A stretch of 64,000 nucleotides of DNA from Papaver somniferum (taxonomy: Eukaryota > Streptophyta > Magnoliopsida > Ranunculales > Papaveraceae). Shown here in pieces: positions 34,769 to 46,175 of this stretch (the stretch's first letter is position 1; the number at the start of each line of letters is the position of its first letter). The position numbers were made by a program, and so were the translations under genes. Location of the stretch: assembly GCF_003573695.1 (NCBI RefSeq), contig NC_039362.1, positions 111,889,120 to 111,953,119 on the forward strand. Direction: 5' to 3'. Under the pieces are notes generated by a model that made no database searches, was not told the origin of the DNA, and was given only the letters and a program-made list of their open reading frames with translations.

Positions 34769-35659
34769 ACCAAATCGACGGTTTTGAAACATATATAGGT
34801 GTTGCTTTGATTTTTTGAGACACTTGTAGGGAATGTTCCGAGACGAATTTAGGACCCTTACAAATGTCTCTTAATTAAATTTTGGGACATTTGTAAGTGT
34901 CTCATAAATGTTTACGACGGTTTTGTAAGTGAACTATCTGGCCATTTAAAGCGACGCAAAAATTAATTTAGTGACTCTTATATGCGTCTCAAAAAAAAAT
35001 GAGATTTAAAAAAAAAAATCTTATTTCAAAATTTCCTGCACCTGCACATTTGTTTTCCTGCACCAGAATACAGGTATCTAGCCACTCCATTCCCAATCAT
35101 AAATCATGCATAGGCAGTGGATACATTTTCTACAAGAATTTAAGAAATAAGAAACTACCTACAACTTGTTCGCTCAAATCATATTATGCTTATCCAACTC
35201 TGACTTCTTGATTTCCTTATAATGCCACCTGATGTAAATGGAACATCTCTAGGAGTCGGTGTACATACCAAAGGACCAGAACAAAAACAGGACAAGCTCA
35301 AATGGGCATAATTTCCAGACATATACCTTTACTAGAGCATCTTGTTCCAATCTTTCCGCCTTTCTTTAGTCCAACACCACCTGACATAAAGCTTCTCTTT
35401 TATTCTTTTGAAGATTTGCCAAGTCAGTCTACAAAAAGAGACAATAGAAATAAAGAAAAATGTTAGGCACCCGGTGCTATATGTAAAGTAAATAGCTCAA
35501 AAGACAGTTTTCAATTTTGAAAGTGGATTAACAGTGGTGGAAACATACAGGAAACCAATACCACAATGATGTGAAATAGGTATGTTAATCCAGACACAGT
35601 TCAAATATTTCAAATTTCATTGGTTTAAGCACATCGAATGGATTAGTTAGACTACTGCT

Positions 35660-35995
35660 GGGTTTGGAGATGCTGTGGATTGTGCTTATAGTGGTAGTCA
35701 ACCCATTTCTCTTCCTGCTCATGAATTGCAGGGGGTAGAGTTGGGCATGAAATTAGCTAATAATCCATTCAGAAGGTGCATTGATTCAATGTCTATTTAC
35801 CTTTTACTTAAGAAGATTGAACCTTAACCTCCCTGGACTTGTATCTTATATGGAGAAGGGTCTCTGCTTTGTTAACGTTGTTTGGGAATGTGAAGATCAG
35901 TCGGTAGGTACAAGGAGACTAACCGTGCTGCTAATAGTCTTGTTTAACTGCATCCTAGCTCTAACTTTATTCATCTGAGGTTTGATCAGTTTAAT
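35660..35995 (+). pseudogene. Degenerate RNase H-like fragment (LINE/RVT_3 type)
   Basis: In one frame the sequence gives LQGVELGMKLANN, FRRCIDSMSIYLLLKKIEP, a stop, then PPWTC; in a neighbouring frame it gives RYKETNRAANSLV. These correspond in order to the E-G-L-A helix, the Asp-containing strand and the basic N-R-A-A-N/D motif of plant RNase H domains found at the end of LINE polyproteins and scattered as gene fragments. At least one stop and one frameshift are present. No reverse transcriptase is attached. Confidence 0.45.
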
Positions 35996-35999
35996 CAGG

Positions 36000-38900
36000 A
36001 GTTTAAAGTGATTTTATATGTGGATGAGTTGCTTAATGGTACGTGGTAACAGAATGGTCAAGCTTCTAAAACAATTATTGCACTTAAAAAATTACTGTAT
36101 TAACTTCGAGATATGGAAGTATATAGTTATACCTCATCATATTCTTTCTATTTTGCCTTGGGTTGCTTCAAAGGCTTAGCTTTTACACCTACAAAGAAAG
36201 AAATTTCCGAATCAGATCAAAGGGATCGTTATCAAGAACATCATAGATGAATAGCTGATTTAAAGAATTTTACCCGGCTTGAAAGACATGATTTGATCTG
36301 TGATTACCAGTAACAGATGCTAAAACTATACCTGTTAGATAAATTTCAAATAAGATATTCTTGAGTAAAAGTACCAATTAAGATGCTAGTACCAAGTAAA
36401 AGTACCAATTAAGATGCTAGAAAACAAATTCGCCGGCTCTGCACCCACCAAAATTTCAGGATTGCATCTACTTGTTCTTTCTCTTTGGCCTCAACTGCAG
36501 TTCAAACAAGCAAGTCAACACACAAGTTTGAGCATCATCATAAAGAATATCAGAAACCCTACAGACCACAAATGGAAATAAATGGCAAAATCTGTTGAAA
36601 AAGTACAAAAAGCAATACCTTGTTGCTATGTCCACACTCTTCTTGCAGTTACAGCAATACCCAATTACAAAAAGCAATACCCAATTACATAATGGTGGTT
36701 CCCAACTCATCCAGTCTTATAATGTTATACCTACTATTCAAACTTCTATTATCAATCAATTCAGATTCTCAGATGTCTATTTCCCTTCTCTATCACTCTA
36801 TACCTGTGTTATCGTCACCTGGTTCCTTAATAATTGCAAATCAGCAATAAGGACCTCTATGCTTGCTTTAGCATTATCGAGATTGTTTTGGAGAAGTGCA
36901 CAGGCCTGGAAAGATCACCTTCGAAGTTAGTCTTCATTGAGATTTGTTGATATAAATACTCAATGTATTGAAATTCTATGATAAGACGTGACCGTAGCTC
37001 AATACTTGTATAATCATTGTTACAAAGTTCACGATATTCGACAAATTTCAAAGCTGAAAAAATTATATTGATTAACCAAATCACTTGGGATGTTCCCTTA
37101 TGTGGTTATACTAAGCCAAATGTAACTGCTACCTAAGACATCCGGTTTTACTATAGTTCATCACACTCTATTCGTTCAACTCAATACTAATAAACATTGC
37201 CATAACAAATCGCTTGTATTCCTACATTTTCCCGAAAAGGATGAAGAGTGTGTGGAGATTATCTAGCTGAAACACTGAGCAAGGTAAATATGCCCTCCGA
37301 AACATCATACTTGTTTTGCTATCTATAATCTAAATGAGCATAAAATGTAGACTAAACCCTTGCTTGATCAAAATAAAGGTTGGATAAGCCTTGGCTCAAG
37401 CATCTATAATCAAGCTAGTTTTGCTATCTTCTCTAATCTGAATAAGCATAAAAATTAAATTGTAGACTTAAAAAGGAAATGATAACCAGAACCACTTCTA
37501 TTAATCTACCTAAAAAAATATGCACCTACATATAGAACCCACTGTAGTATGTGTTCATAGACGAGAAACTAAGGGACATATTTTAGCATCTCTAAGCATA
37601 AATGTAGTAAAATAGTGTGCATACCACTCTTTATGTCTGTCTGCCTTATTAGCATTTTTTGAAACTCCAAAAACAGCATAATAATCATGTAAATAGCCAA
37701 ATTAAAAAACCGATGGGGATGCTGAGTTCTAGATGAACCCGCTGCAAATAACACATTTACTGAATCTTGAGAAAGCAAGGTTGAACTGGTTGAAGCCAAA
37801 CACCGCATCTGAGTTGGAATCCTGCGGACGAGTTGAAAATTATAGGTGCGTTTAATCTTCAAGATAGAGATAAAATTCACAATGCACGTAAATAAAGCAA
37901 GTCATAAACAGATCAAAGTGTGAATAGAAACAAATACTCTCCATATTTTCTTTGCTGCAACCCAACCACCTGCAGTGAATATTGTGTGTATCAAGTTACA
38001 AAAGTTATGGATTCAAGAGAAGATCAAGCAAGGTGTAACCTGTAAAACTGGGGCCTACCATGACTCTTCTCAATATATGCCATTATCCAGGTTGAAATCA
38101 TGCCTCATGCAGTAAATCCTGTACAAATGAAGTAAGCGGATAAGAAACGCGGCAACTGAATATTTCCATAATATATAAGGATGAACAACTCAGAGGGATA
38201 ATGAGGATTACAGGTGATTAGTCTCACCTAAAAAAAAAGCGGATGATAACACCCCATGCCTTGACAACATAAATGCTAAACTTTTGTAAAAACACAGAAG
38301 TATGTTGGTAATTGTTATTAAACTATACCAGCAAGAGGGGATATAATTTGGTTTCCGAGAAGTAAGCAGGGATATAATATGTTTGGTAATTATGTCATTA
38401 AACTGTTAGGACAAGAGGGACCAAGACGTACACAGACAGAACGTTTCAAGTAGATGCCTACAAACGATGAAAGTCCTTGCTTGACGAAAACTACGTAAGG
38501 TATGGATAAAGGCTTGATCCTCCGCAGCGCATGGAAGCAATCAACCTGAAAAGTAAATCAAACCAAACAATAAGAACATGTGTATAGGTAGCTGCGAAAG
38601 AAAGCATACAAGGCTTATAATAGAAGAGTTCTTTCAGTACAGCGAGCTACAAGGATATAGCTGAGGGTGGGTAATCTATATGTATAACCACCATATTTCA
38701 CAAGACTGGAAAAAACCAACTTACACATGATAAAAGGACAATAGTTACAACAAAATAATACCTGAAAACCCAATTTTATCAATACACATATCACCTTCCA
38801 TGGACAGCTAAAGCAGAAACACCAGTTTTCAGTTTCAAAAAAACATTTTAAGACTCGATCTATACAATATTAAGTTGAAACTTAATATATTAACCCCTCT

Positions 38901-39737
38901 CTAAGCTCACAAACAAAATCCAAGACTCGAAATCTTCAATGACAACACAAACAGGAAAAAATCAAAACAAATAATACCCATTTTTAGTTGAACAAAAGGT
39001 TAAAATCAAAATTAGATATTTAAACCCTTCAAAGACAGGAACAAAAATTGAAAATCTCACTTCATAAAACAAAATTTTAATTATAAGAATACCCATTCTT
39101 TAAAACTCTATGAAATCAACTACACAAGCACAAAAATTGTAAAATCTAGACAGAAACATATCATAGAACTATATTGTTCACAGACTAAGCTTAAATCAAA
39201 CGCAAAACAATTAATAAGGTTAGGATTTTATACCTAAATCTTCTGTGAATCTTCTAAGTATATGTACCTAATTCTTCTTCTGCGATTTCAAAATCAAAAG
39301 TGAAAAATCAATTTCTAGGGTTTAGAAAATAAGAATATAAGAATCTGTAAAATGGGTTTCATACCTGAGATTAGGTTATTGAAACTCAGTAAAAATGGGT
39401 CTTCAATTCTGGTAACATGCTTAACACAATTTTTGGTCAATTTACGGTTTGAAAATAGTAGAAGAAGAAGAATAAATCTGAGTTCTAACAGGCTTTAAGT
39501 TATTGATATAAGATGAAGATTTTCAATCGATTTAGGTATGAATCTGGATTTGATATACTCTAAAGAGAGGTTTTGTATCTTGGTTTCTCTCGCTCGATTT
39601 TTCTCTTTCGGTTTTGAGACGAAGCGAAAAGGAAATAAGAGAAAGAGATAAGAACGAAAGAGGGTAGAAAAGAGCAGAACGGAAAAGAAAAGAAAAATAT
39701 TTAAGAAAATGTGAACTAGAATTGAGAGTTTTATATA
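36000..39737 (-). other. Gene-like but non-coding sequence inside the 6.6-kb insertion
   Basis: The minus strand has a TATATAAAA box (39729-39737), a CT-rich leader (about 39700-39540), and several donor-like sites with CAG or TAG before GTAT (for example near 39366 and 39231). No sustained reading frame was found. This looks like a host transcription unit, perhaps for a non-coding RNA or a gene whose exons have decayed, carried along by the transposon. Short tandem copies (AGTACCAATTAAGATGCT) occur at 36367-36421. Confidence 0.35.
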
Positions 39738-41002
39738 GGGAATTTTAAGAAATTGTCACACTTCCAATTATCGGTTTAAGAAACTGCCACCGTTTTTTTC
39801 GAAATTAATAAAATACCACGATCGTTTTGTATTCCGTCAAGGCCCACCAAACAGGTCTATCATCGTTGAACAAGTCAAGAAATTTTCATTTTTACCTATT
39901 TGCCCTTCACAATCCTTAAGAAAATCTGATCTCTTTCATGTTCTTTAGATACCACTGTTCACTTTGGTTTTAACGTTGAACCAAAATCCTAAATTAAATT
40001 TATGTCTCCAACAGAACGTTCAGGTGGAGATTGTACCGATACCGATACGGAGATGGAGAGTGAACTTGCAGCAAACGAGATGTTGGTGTTGGTCGATGGT
40101 ATATTGCAGTCTAGTAAGAATTTGTAGGAATGATTGAGTTGTTGCAATCGGTGCAAGGAGAGATTGGAGTAAGAATGAAGGGGTAATTTCAAGTATAAAG
40201 CAGTGCGGTACGTGGTTTCATTTCATCATCTTGTGGATGGAGCAAAGAAGATACTTGGTTTATGGATCTGTGTCTTGATTAGATTGTGTTGATTTTTTTT
40301 TTTTTGATACTAATTTTAATGGTGAAGTTCTGTGTCTCTCGAATTATGTTGATTAATGGTGAAGTTCGGGTGGAATTAAGTTTGGGGGTGCCAGCATGGC
40401 TTCGTTCTCTCGAATTGGTGGTTGCCTGGGGTTCTATCTAGATGAGTTTTGCAAGCTAATTGAAGACGAATTGCAGATGCAAGAAGGTGTTTACAGGGAG
40501 TTTGGTACTGTTGGTTATGAAGCTATAGAATGAATTTAATGCTGCAATGGAGGCTTGAATCCATGTTGGTTAGGCTTGGTGTTGGCGAATGGTGTTTACA
40601 GTGAACACAACAACAATTTTGGTCCAAGAATTGGCTGAAATTGATTCAATCAATGTGATTTTATATGGGATTCTCGGTTTAAATGACATGGTCTGTATGT
40701 TACTATTGAATTTGGGCAGTGAGAAGACGGCAAGATGTTGTTGTTGCCGGATGAACTCGACGTGGTCTATCTATTCGGTGAAATGCTCCAAAGAACACAT
40801 GAACTATAAGGAGATGATTGAAGGGCGTAAATGTCTTTTACTAAACTGAACTACTGCCACCTATGCACTAACGGATGTTAACTATTTTTTGAAAAAAACT
40901 GGATGGAAAAGGTCAAATGTGTGGCAATAAATAAATTCTAGAAAAAACAGTGGCACTTTCTTAAACATGAAATTGAAAGTGTGGCACTTTATTAAAATCC
41001 CC
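39738..41002. mobile_element. Non-autonomous MULE, 1,265 bp
   Basis: An exact 9-bp target duplication TTTTATATA flanks it (39729-39737 and 41003-41011). The long inverted ends (roughly 90 bp, GGGAATTTTAAGAAATTGTCACAC against GGGGATTTTAATAAAGTGCC) share blocks such as TTTAAGAAA.TGCCAC. No MURA transposase is present. The interior (39890-40860) has gene-like composition with short open frames on both strands (40589-40849 plus, 40192-39989 minus), so it might be a Pack-MULE carrying host fragments; the source is not recognised. Confidence 0.85.
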
Positions 41003-41229
41003 TTTTATATAATTGTCTAAAATTTGGACAACCCAAATAAATGTGGGAACCTAGAATAAATGGTGGGAACTAATTCTAGTTATGTAATTCAATTTCAAAA
41101 TTATTTGGTGTGAGACGAGATTGGGGGAAATTTGAGGGGGGAAATTGTGCGAAAGAGATTAGAAAGTTGGAAAATGAGGGATTTTTTGGGGTTTTGGAGG
41201 GAATAAAAATGAAAGGGAAATGATATATT

Positions 41230-41252
41230 AATATATATATATATATATATAT
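41230..41252. repeat. (AT)n microsatellite
   Basis: About eleven AT units directly after a short TATATTA stretch, within the 6.6-kb insertion. Confidence 0.9.
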
Positions 41253-41372
41253 GGAAATTACTAAAAGGTCTTTTAAAGGTATAAATTTTTAAGACACTTG
41301 TATGTGTAGTTGAAAAATCAGAATTAAAGCAACTCATATTTCTAATTTGAGACTCTTATATGAGTGGAAGCA

Positions 41373-43310
41373 CTAGAGAGGTTCGAACTTAGGTTTCCAT
41401 CCATTACTGGTATCTAACAAAGGGGTTGAATCTAACAAAGCATTTACCTCATTAATCACATCATCATCATCAAAATCAATCCCAAAGTGAGCTAGGCATT
41501 TCTCTAATGGATCTTCTAACAAAGTGTTTGGTAATGACTCCTCGACTAATGTTCCTATCATGTTCACCTCTTCTATGTTCGAATCATCTAGTTCAGAGGG
41601 TAGCTTACTAATATTAAAAATGTTCAGCTCAATAGTCATGTTACCAAAAGACAAATTCATAATATTGTTTCGACAGTTGATGATCGCATTGGATGTGGCT
41701 AAAAACGGGCGACCTAAAATTACCAGTATTTGGTTCTCTGGGTCAGGGACAGGTTGGGTATCTAGGATAACAAAATCCACCGGATATATAAACTTGTCGA
41801 CCTCAATAAGAACATCCTCGATCACACCACGAGGAATTTTAACGGACCTATCAGCTAACTGAAGTGTTATCTGGGTAGGTTTCATCTCACCAAGTCCTAG
41901 CTTAAGGTACACATGGTATGAAAGTAAATTCACAGTGGCTCCTAAATCAAGTAATGCTTTCTCGACACGGTATTTACCTATTGTGCAAGAAATATTAGGG
42001 GACCCTGGGTCTTTATACTTAGGAGTAGTAGTATTCTGAATAATAGAATTCACATGACTAGCTAGGAAGGCTTTCTTCTAGACACTAAGCTTACGCTTTC
42101 GCGTGCACAAGTCCTTAAGGAACTTGGCATAAGGAGGAATCTGCCTAATTGCATCTAATAATGGAAGGTTGATAGTAACCTGCTTAAAAACCTCCAAAAT
42201 ATCATTAAAAGTGGACTCCCTCTTAGTTGGAACTAGAAGCTGTGGGAATGGGGCTCTGGGAACAAAGCCTGGCTCAATATGACCCTCATTGGTCTCTTTA
42301 GAGACTTTATCAGTCTCTTCATTTTTTGGTTCAGAAGGATGAACTATAGCATGTTCACTATCAGGCATGACAACCTTGTTGTCTATCACTCTACCACTCC
42401 TAAGGGTTTTAATAGCATTCACATGATCGGATGATCTTTCACCTACTTGATGAACTCCTCTAGGATTGGGTTGAGTTTGACTAGGAAACTTACCTTTTTC
42501 CCTCAAAGACTCATTTATCTGACTAACCTGGGTTTTCAACTCGGAAATAGCCTGAGAGTTAGCATAACCTATACTCTTACTTTCTTCTATCCCTTGCGCA
42601 ACCATTTGGTTGATCTTTTCAGAGCTTTTAATAAACGAGGCGAGAGTCTCTTCTAAAGTTGTGATCTTTTTATCCGAAGGGTTCTGAAACTGGGGTTGAC
42701 CTGAAGAGTTCTTAGCATAACCAAAACCTGGGGGAGGCTGAGAATTACTAGACTGTCCTTAGACCAAGAAAAATTAGGATGGTTTCTCCAACCAGGGTTG
42801 TAGGTCTCTGAGCACGGGTCAAACTTCTGACGGTTCTCAAACCTAGCGTTGTTATAGACAACATGGGCTTGTTCTTTACTAACCTGACCTTCCCAAAAAG
42901 AGTTATTGGTAACTACTCCACAACTAGAAACTTGAGAGGCTCTAATCCTATCATCAGGTTCAACAAGAGACCTATGTTTATACTGATTCAATTCAAAAGC
43001 TTCTAACCTTCTAGACAAAGCAGCAAACTTAGCATCTGACCCAAAGCTTGTATCTACCAAATTGGTGCTACTTCTATTGACCAAGAGTCTTTTAGGGGGT
43101 TCAACACAAGGCTCCCACTGTTGGGATTTTTCAGCGACAACTCCTAAGAAGTTAAAAGCATCAACAACATTTTTACTAGTGAACTCACCAGCGCACAAAG
43201 ACTCGACCATGGCTTTGGTCGAATAATCTAAACCATCATAAATAATCTCTACTAGTTTCATTTGAGGACATTGGGATAGGAGATCATTTTTTTCCTTCAC
43301 CAAAAAAAAA
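41373..43310 (-). pseudogene. Athila-like gag and aspartic protease, truncated and broken
   Basis: Gag starts only about 60 bases inside the primer site, after a long A-run on plus (43302-43319), and lacks its N-terminal capsid part: it opens at EKNDLLSQCPQMKLVEIIYD, normally well inside the protein. The frame shifts near 42760, runs on through 42605-42081 and meets a TAG at 42080-42078. The same frame continues to 41373 with the protease: LLDLGATVNLLSYHVYLKLG carries the DLGA active-site motif (first third), then ITLQLADRSVKIPRGVIEDV and the flap-like VILGRPFLATSNAII. These blocks are characteristic of Athila. The end at 41373 is the edge of the inserted DNA element, beyond which the polyprotein resumes at about 34768. 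Confidence 0.88.
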
Positions 43311-43345
43311 AAAAAAAAATCTAAAAAGTCTAGCCAAAAGACAAG

Positions 43346-43363
43346 TTCGCGTCGGCGGCGCCA
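43346..43363 (-). other. Primer-binding site of the Athila-like element
   Basis: The minus strand reads TGGCGCCGCCGACGCG just inside the 5' LTR, after a short ATTTT spacer. TGGCGCC is the usual start of plant gypsy primer sites. Confidence 0.8.
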
Positions 43364-43368
43364 AAAAT

Positions 43369-44808
43369 TGATGGGATTTTAAAGTTGTAGTAAATAGGTT
43401 CGTTGAGACTTTTGAAAGCAATAGATTTTAGACTTGTAAAACTTAAAAATAAAGAAAACTTAATGTAAAAAGTGATTTCAAGATTTAAAAATGGACTAAG
43501 GCTCCGGATTCCACTATTCCTCTAGTTGAGTGGTTTACAACGATATTTCTGAAATTATTATTAAGCTCTTTTTCTCATTAATTCACTATTAATCTATAAG
43601 GTGTCCAAATATTAAATTGTAATCCCTAAGCATGAATTATCAAAGAATTGATTCTAAGCATAACACATCGAATTGATTCACAACTAATTAAGAAAACCAA
43701 TTTTATCTTTATGTTGATCCTAGTGAATTAAATAAAATAAATAATTAAAGAAATTACCAATCAAGCATGAATGAATAGTTTCCTCCTCTTCCTCAGTCAC
43801 CGGGTAATTTAGCCGCTCATCATGGTGAAAACCCTCTCAAATAATTTATTAATGCTCAAAAAATGGTTCACAAATGATGAAATGGGAGGAAAAATTATTA
43901 AATCCGGCTTTGTAACAATTATATTTGTTACAAACCAAACAGTTGCAAAGAGCGATAAAAGTAAACTATCACTGACGATGTAGCGTATACGACTGTCAAA
44001 TAGGTGTCGCAATCACTGTAGCAATTAACTGCTCCTTGTGGTCTTATGTTCTTCGTATGTTCTTCAATGGCAACAGCAGTAATTCTCTCAAACTCACGTT
44101 TCTTTGCTCTGGTCTCTCCCCAATCACTTCGTGTCCGCTCTCTGATATCCCAGCAACTATTTATAACCCAACAGCCTCGAAATCTCACGCAATAACTGCC
44201 TATAATTCTCCCCTTTGCTAGACAGTAAATAATATATTCTTGGGAATATTTTTTCCCTTTCTTTTCTTCTGACGCTGTCATCCAATGTTTACACGCTCCA
44301 AACATTCTTCCATATCATCAAGAAATGATTCAACACGCTGAAAACGCATGCAGACTTTCCATAACAACATCGACACAATCCCGAGCATCTTCCAGACTTT
44401 CATTCCGTGTAATTGCACGTTCTCTTCCATTTTTATCGAAACTAAACACGTTACCAGCCCTGTATTATCTCAGTCAACGATTCCATGCAATTCCAGCCAT
44501 TTAGTCTCGGTGAATCATCCCCAAATATCGAACCATAAATCTTCCAGTTGACTGCAAAGAATTCCTGCCAAAACTGACCATTTGAAATGAAGAAGAAGAT
44601 GTCCCTTATCCAAATATGTGGTGTCGAATAACCAGTGGGGTGCCCTTATCCAAAACTTGAGTGCCTTTAGTAACTTTCTCCAGGGGTCCAGATAGCACTT
44701 TTCGAGCAAAAACACTTATAAACACACAAAACACCATAATAAGTGCAAAATCGAGTACCAACAATACTGAAAATTGATGACAACTTAGACACAAAAATGT
44801 GTCTATCA
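43369..44808 (-). repeat. 5' LTR of the Athila-like element
   Basis: 1,440 bp, partner of 29021-30473. A minus-strand TATA box lies near 44157-44167. The primer-binding site follows at 43363 and lower. Confidence 0.92.
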
Positions 44809-45441
44809 GATATTGAGAAATACACAAGAATATCCATGGGAATCAAGTATTGTTATCATTTTATCTAAGAAACAAACTTGTAAAGAGCATACAAGTTGAT
44901 TTGCTTCTTAAAAGGAAGGATCATTCTTTTTCGCCGGGATTTACACCAAGAATGGCTACCAAAAGCGTATGAAAATATTTCCTTGACAAATAAGAAGATG
45001 CACATATATATAAATACATAACTCAATAAGAATTGCGCATCATATGCTCACATATAAATCAAGGAGGTCGTGAACATTCAAGTAATAACCAAGTTTAATA
45101 ACACTCAAGACTTAAACTACGAATCATAATCAAAAGAGATTTAATGATCAAAGTTGTCTTAGAAGTGTTAGAGAATGTTTTTCTAATGCCAAACATATTA
45201 TAAAAACAAGCACCTGACTTGGTGCAGACGCACCGGTTGTTTCCAGTTTGTCTAAATCGTAAGGCGGTTAAAATTACCGTAAATAGTGGACGTGGCATTA
45301 TCATGGGGAGGCATGAAAAAGATGTACCGACACTCAACCCCAATTCATTCAATCACGAGATATTATTTTGCTCCTCTCGGTGTTTTTTTTTCTTTCTTCG
45401 TTTTATCGTAGGAAAACTCAGCCAATAGTATTTGCCATCCA

Positions 45442-45926
45442 TTACACTGAACCCAACCAGGTATCATTGATCCAATCATAGTGCATCCTTAATTTAAGAA
45501 CAACGAAATTAATGATGAATCTCATGTGTACTCCCAAAGTATGTAAATAATATCTACTTCTCCAATTAATTCGTCCGCACCACCATCCTCCATTATAAAA
45601 TACGTCTACTCTGACTGACACATGAAAATGAAAAACTGTTTGGATCGGTTGTGCCAGTCGGGTTTGGTTGATGTGAACTACCTCCATAAGTAGGCTATGT
45701 TCGTCATCAGTTAACAAAATGGAGTATCGTATTGCAATGTTTTCTTCAACATTCGCATTATCCTAGCTTTGTAATGTGATCCGAAAAACCCTTCTTTATT
45801 AATGCTAACTTCCACCGAATCTCCCGCGTTAAAGTACCGTAGATATCTTTTGTAACCAATCCTCCAATTTGTGTAATAAATGGTATAAGAGTCGATGATT
45901 TTTTTTGTCAATGCTACGTAAAGCAT
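45442..45926 (-). pseudogene. Double Agenet-domain (DUF724-like) gene copy, frameshifted
   Basis: Agenet (plant Tudor-like) domains read histone tails or act in RNA transport and meiosis-related regulators. From the ATG at 45926 the first domain reads YFNAGDSVEVSINKEGFFG and YKARIMRMLKK. A one-base slip near 45712 moves the frame to LTDDEHSLLMEVVHI, the normal end of an Agenet repeat. The second domain then reads VRVDVFYNGGWWCGRINW and ends LRMHYDWINDTWL before a stop. A minus-strand TATA box (CTATATAAG) lies at 45965-45973, so the copy seems to include its own promoter or to have gained one. Family members are usually longer and often have a C-terminal DUF724 domain, absent here. It lies between the Athila insertion and gag of Copia-type element 2, which suggests capture by the retroelement. 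Confidence 0.75.
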
Positions 45927-46175
45927 AGTGGTGTATGTGAAGTATTATTGAACCCCAGGGTGTACTTATATAGATGTGTGAATCTATAAGATTACTTATA
46001 AATTTCTAACTGGATATTTTTTAGGAATATGATGGTGGGAGAATATCCTCATCTATGTTGAAAATTCAGAAATGAATCCACAGGTGTAATTTAACCGTGG
46101 ATGCCTCAACAATCATTTCCTTGTTCCTTTAGGAGTCATGGGTAATATCTGCCTAAAATTAATTTCCCCACAAAA

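Larger units (their letters stand above)
34770..41368. mobile_element. 6.6-kb DNA insertion splitting the Athila polyprotein
   Basis: The protease frame stops at one edge and reverse transcriptase starts at the other. AGCACTACA (34761-34769) and AGCACTAGA (41369-41377) look like a 9-bp target duplication with one mismatch, which would fit a MULE; hAT (8 bp) is possible. The ends carry GAGACACTTGTA-type subterminal motifs (34817, 34880, 41293) and a GTTGCTTT...ATTTTT block in inverted orientation, but no sharp terminal repeats. No transposase is seen. It contains an RNase H-like fragment (35660-35995), promoter-like and splice-like sequence on minus (36900-39737), and a younger MULE (39738-41002). 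Confidence 0.65.
29021..44808 (-). mobile_element. Athila-like Ty3/gypsy retrotransposon, split by a DNA insertion
   Basis: LTRs 29021-30473 (3') and 43369-44808 (5') are close copies with TG...CA ends. The target duplication GATAT is exact (29016-29020 and 44809-44813). On minus the order is PBS, truncated gag, protease, [6.6-kb insertion], reverse transcriptase, RNase H, integrase, long non-coding 3' part, polypurine tract. Protein motifs match Athila-type elements. All genes carry stops or frameshifts. It inserted into the interior of Copia-type element 2. Confidence 0.93.

Noticed and set aside
36595..36930. 111-codon plus-strand open frame
   Set aside because: No motif, low complexity in parts, and antisense to the promoter-bearing strand of this region.
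34770..41368. Helitron (TC start and CTAG end on minus)
   Set aside because: A TC...CTAG reading is possible at the junctions, but there is no 3' hairpin, the site is not A|T, and a 9-bp-like duplication fits better.
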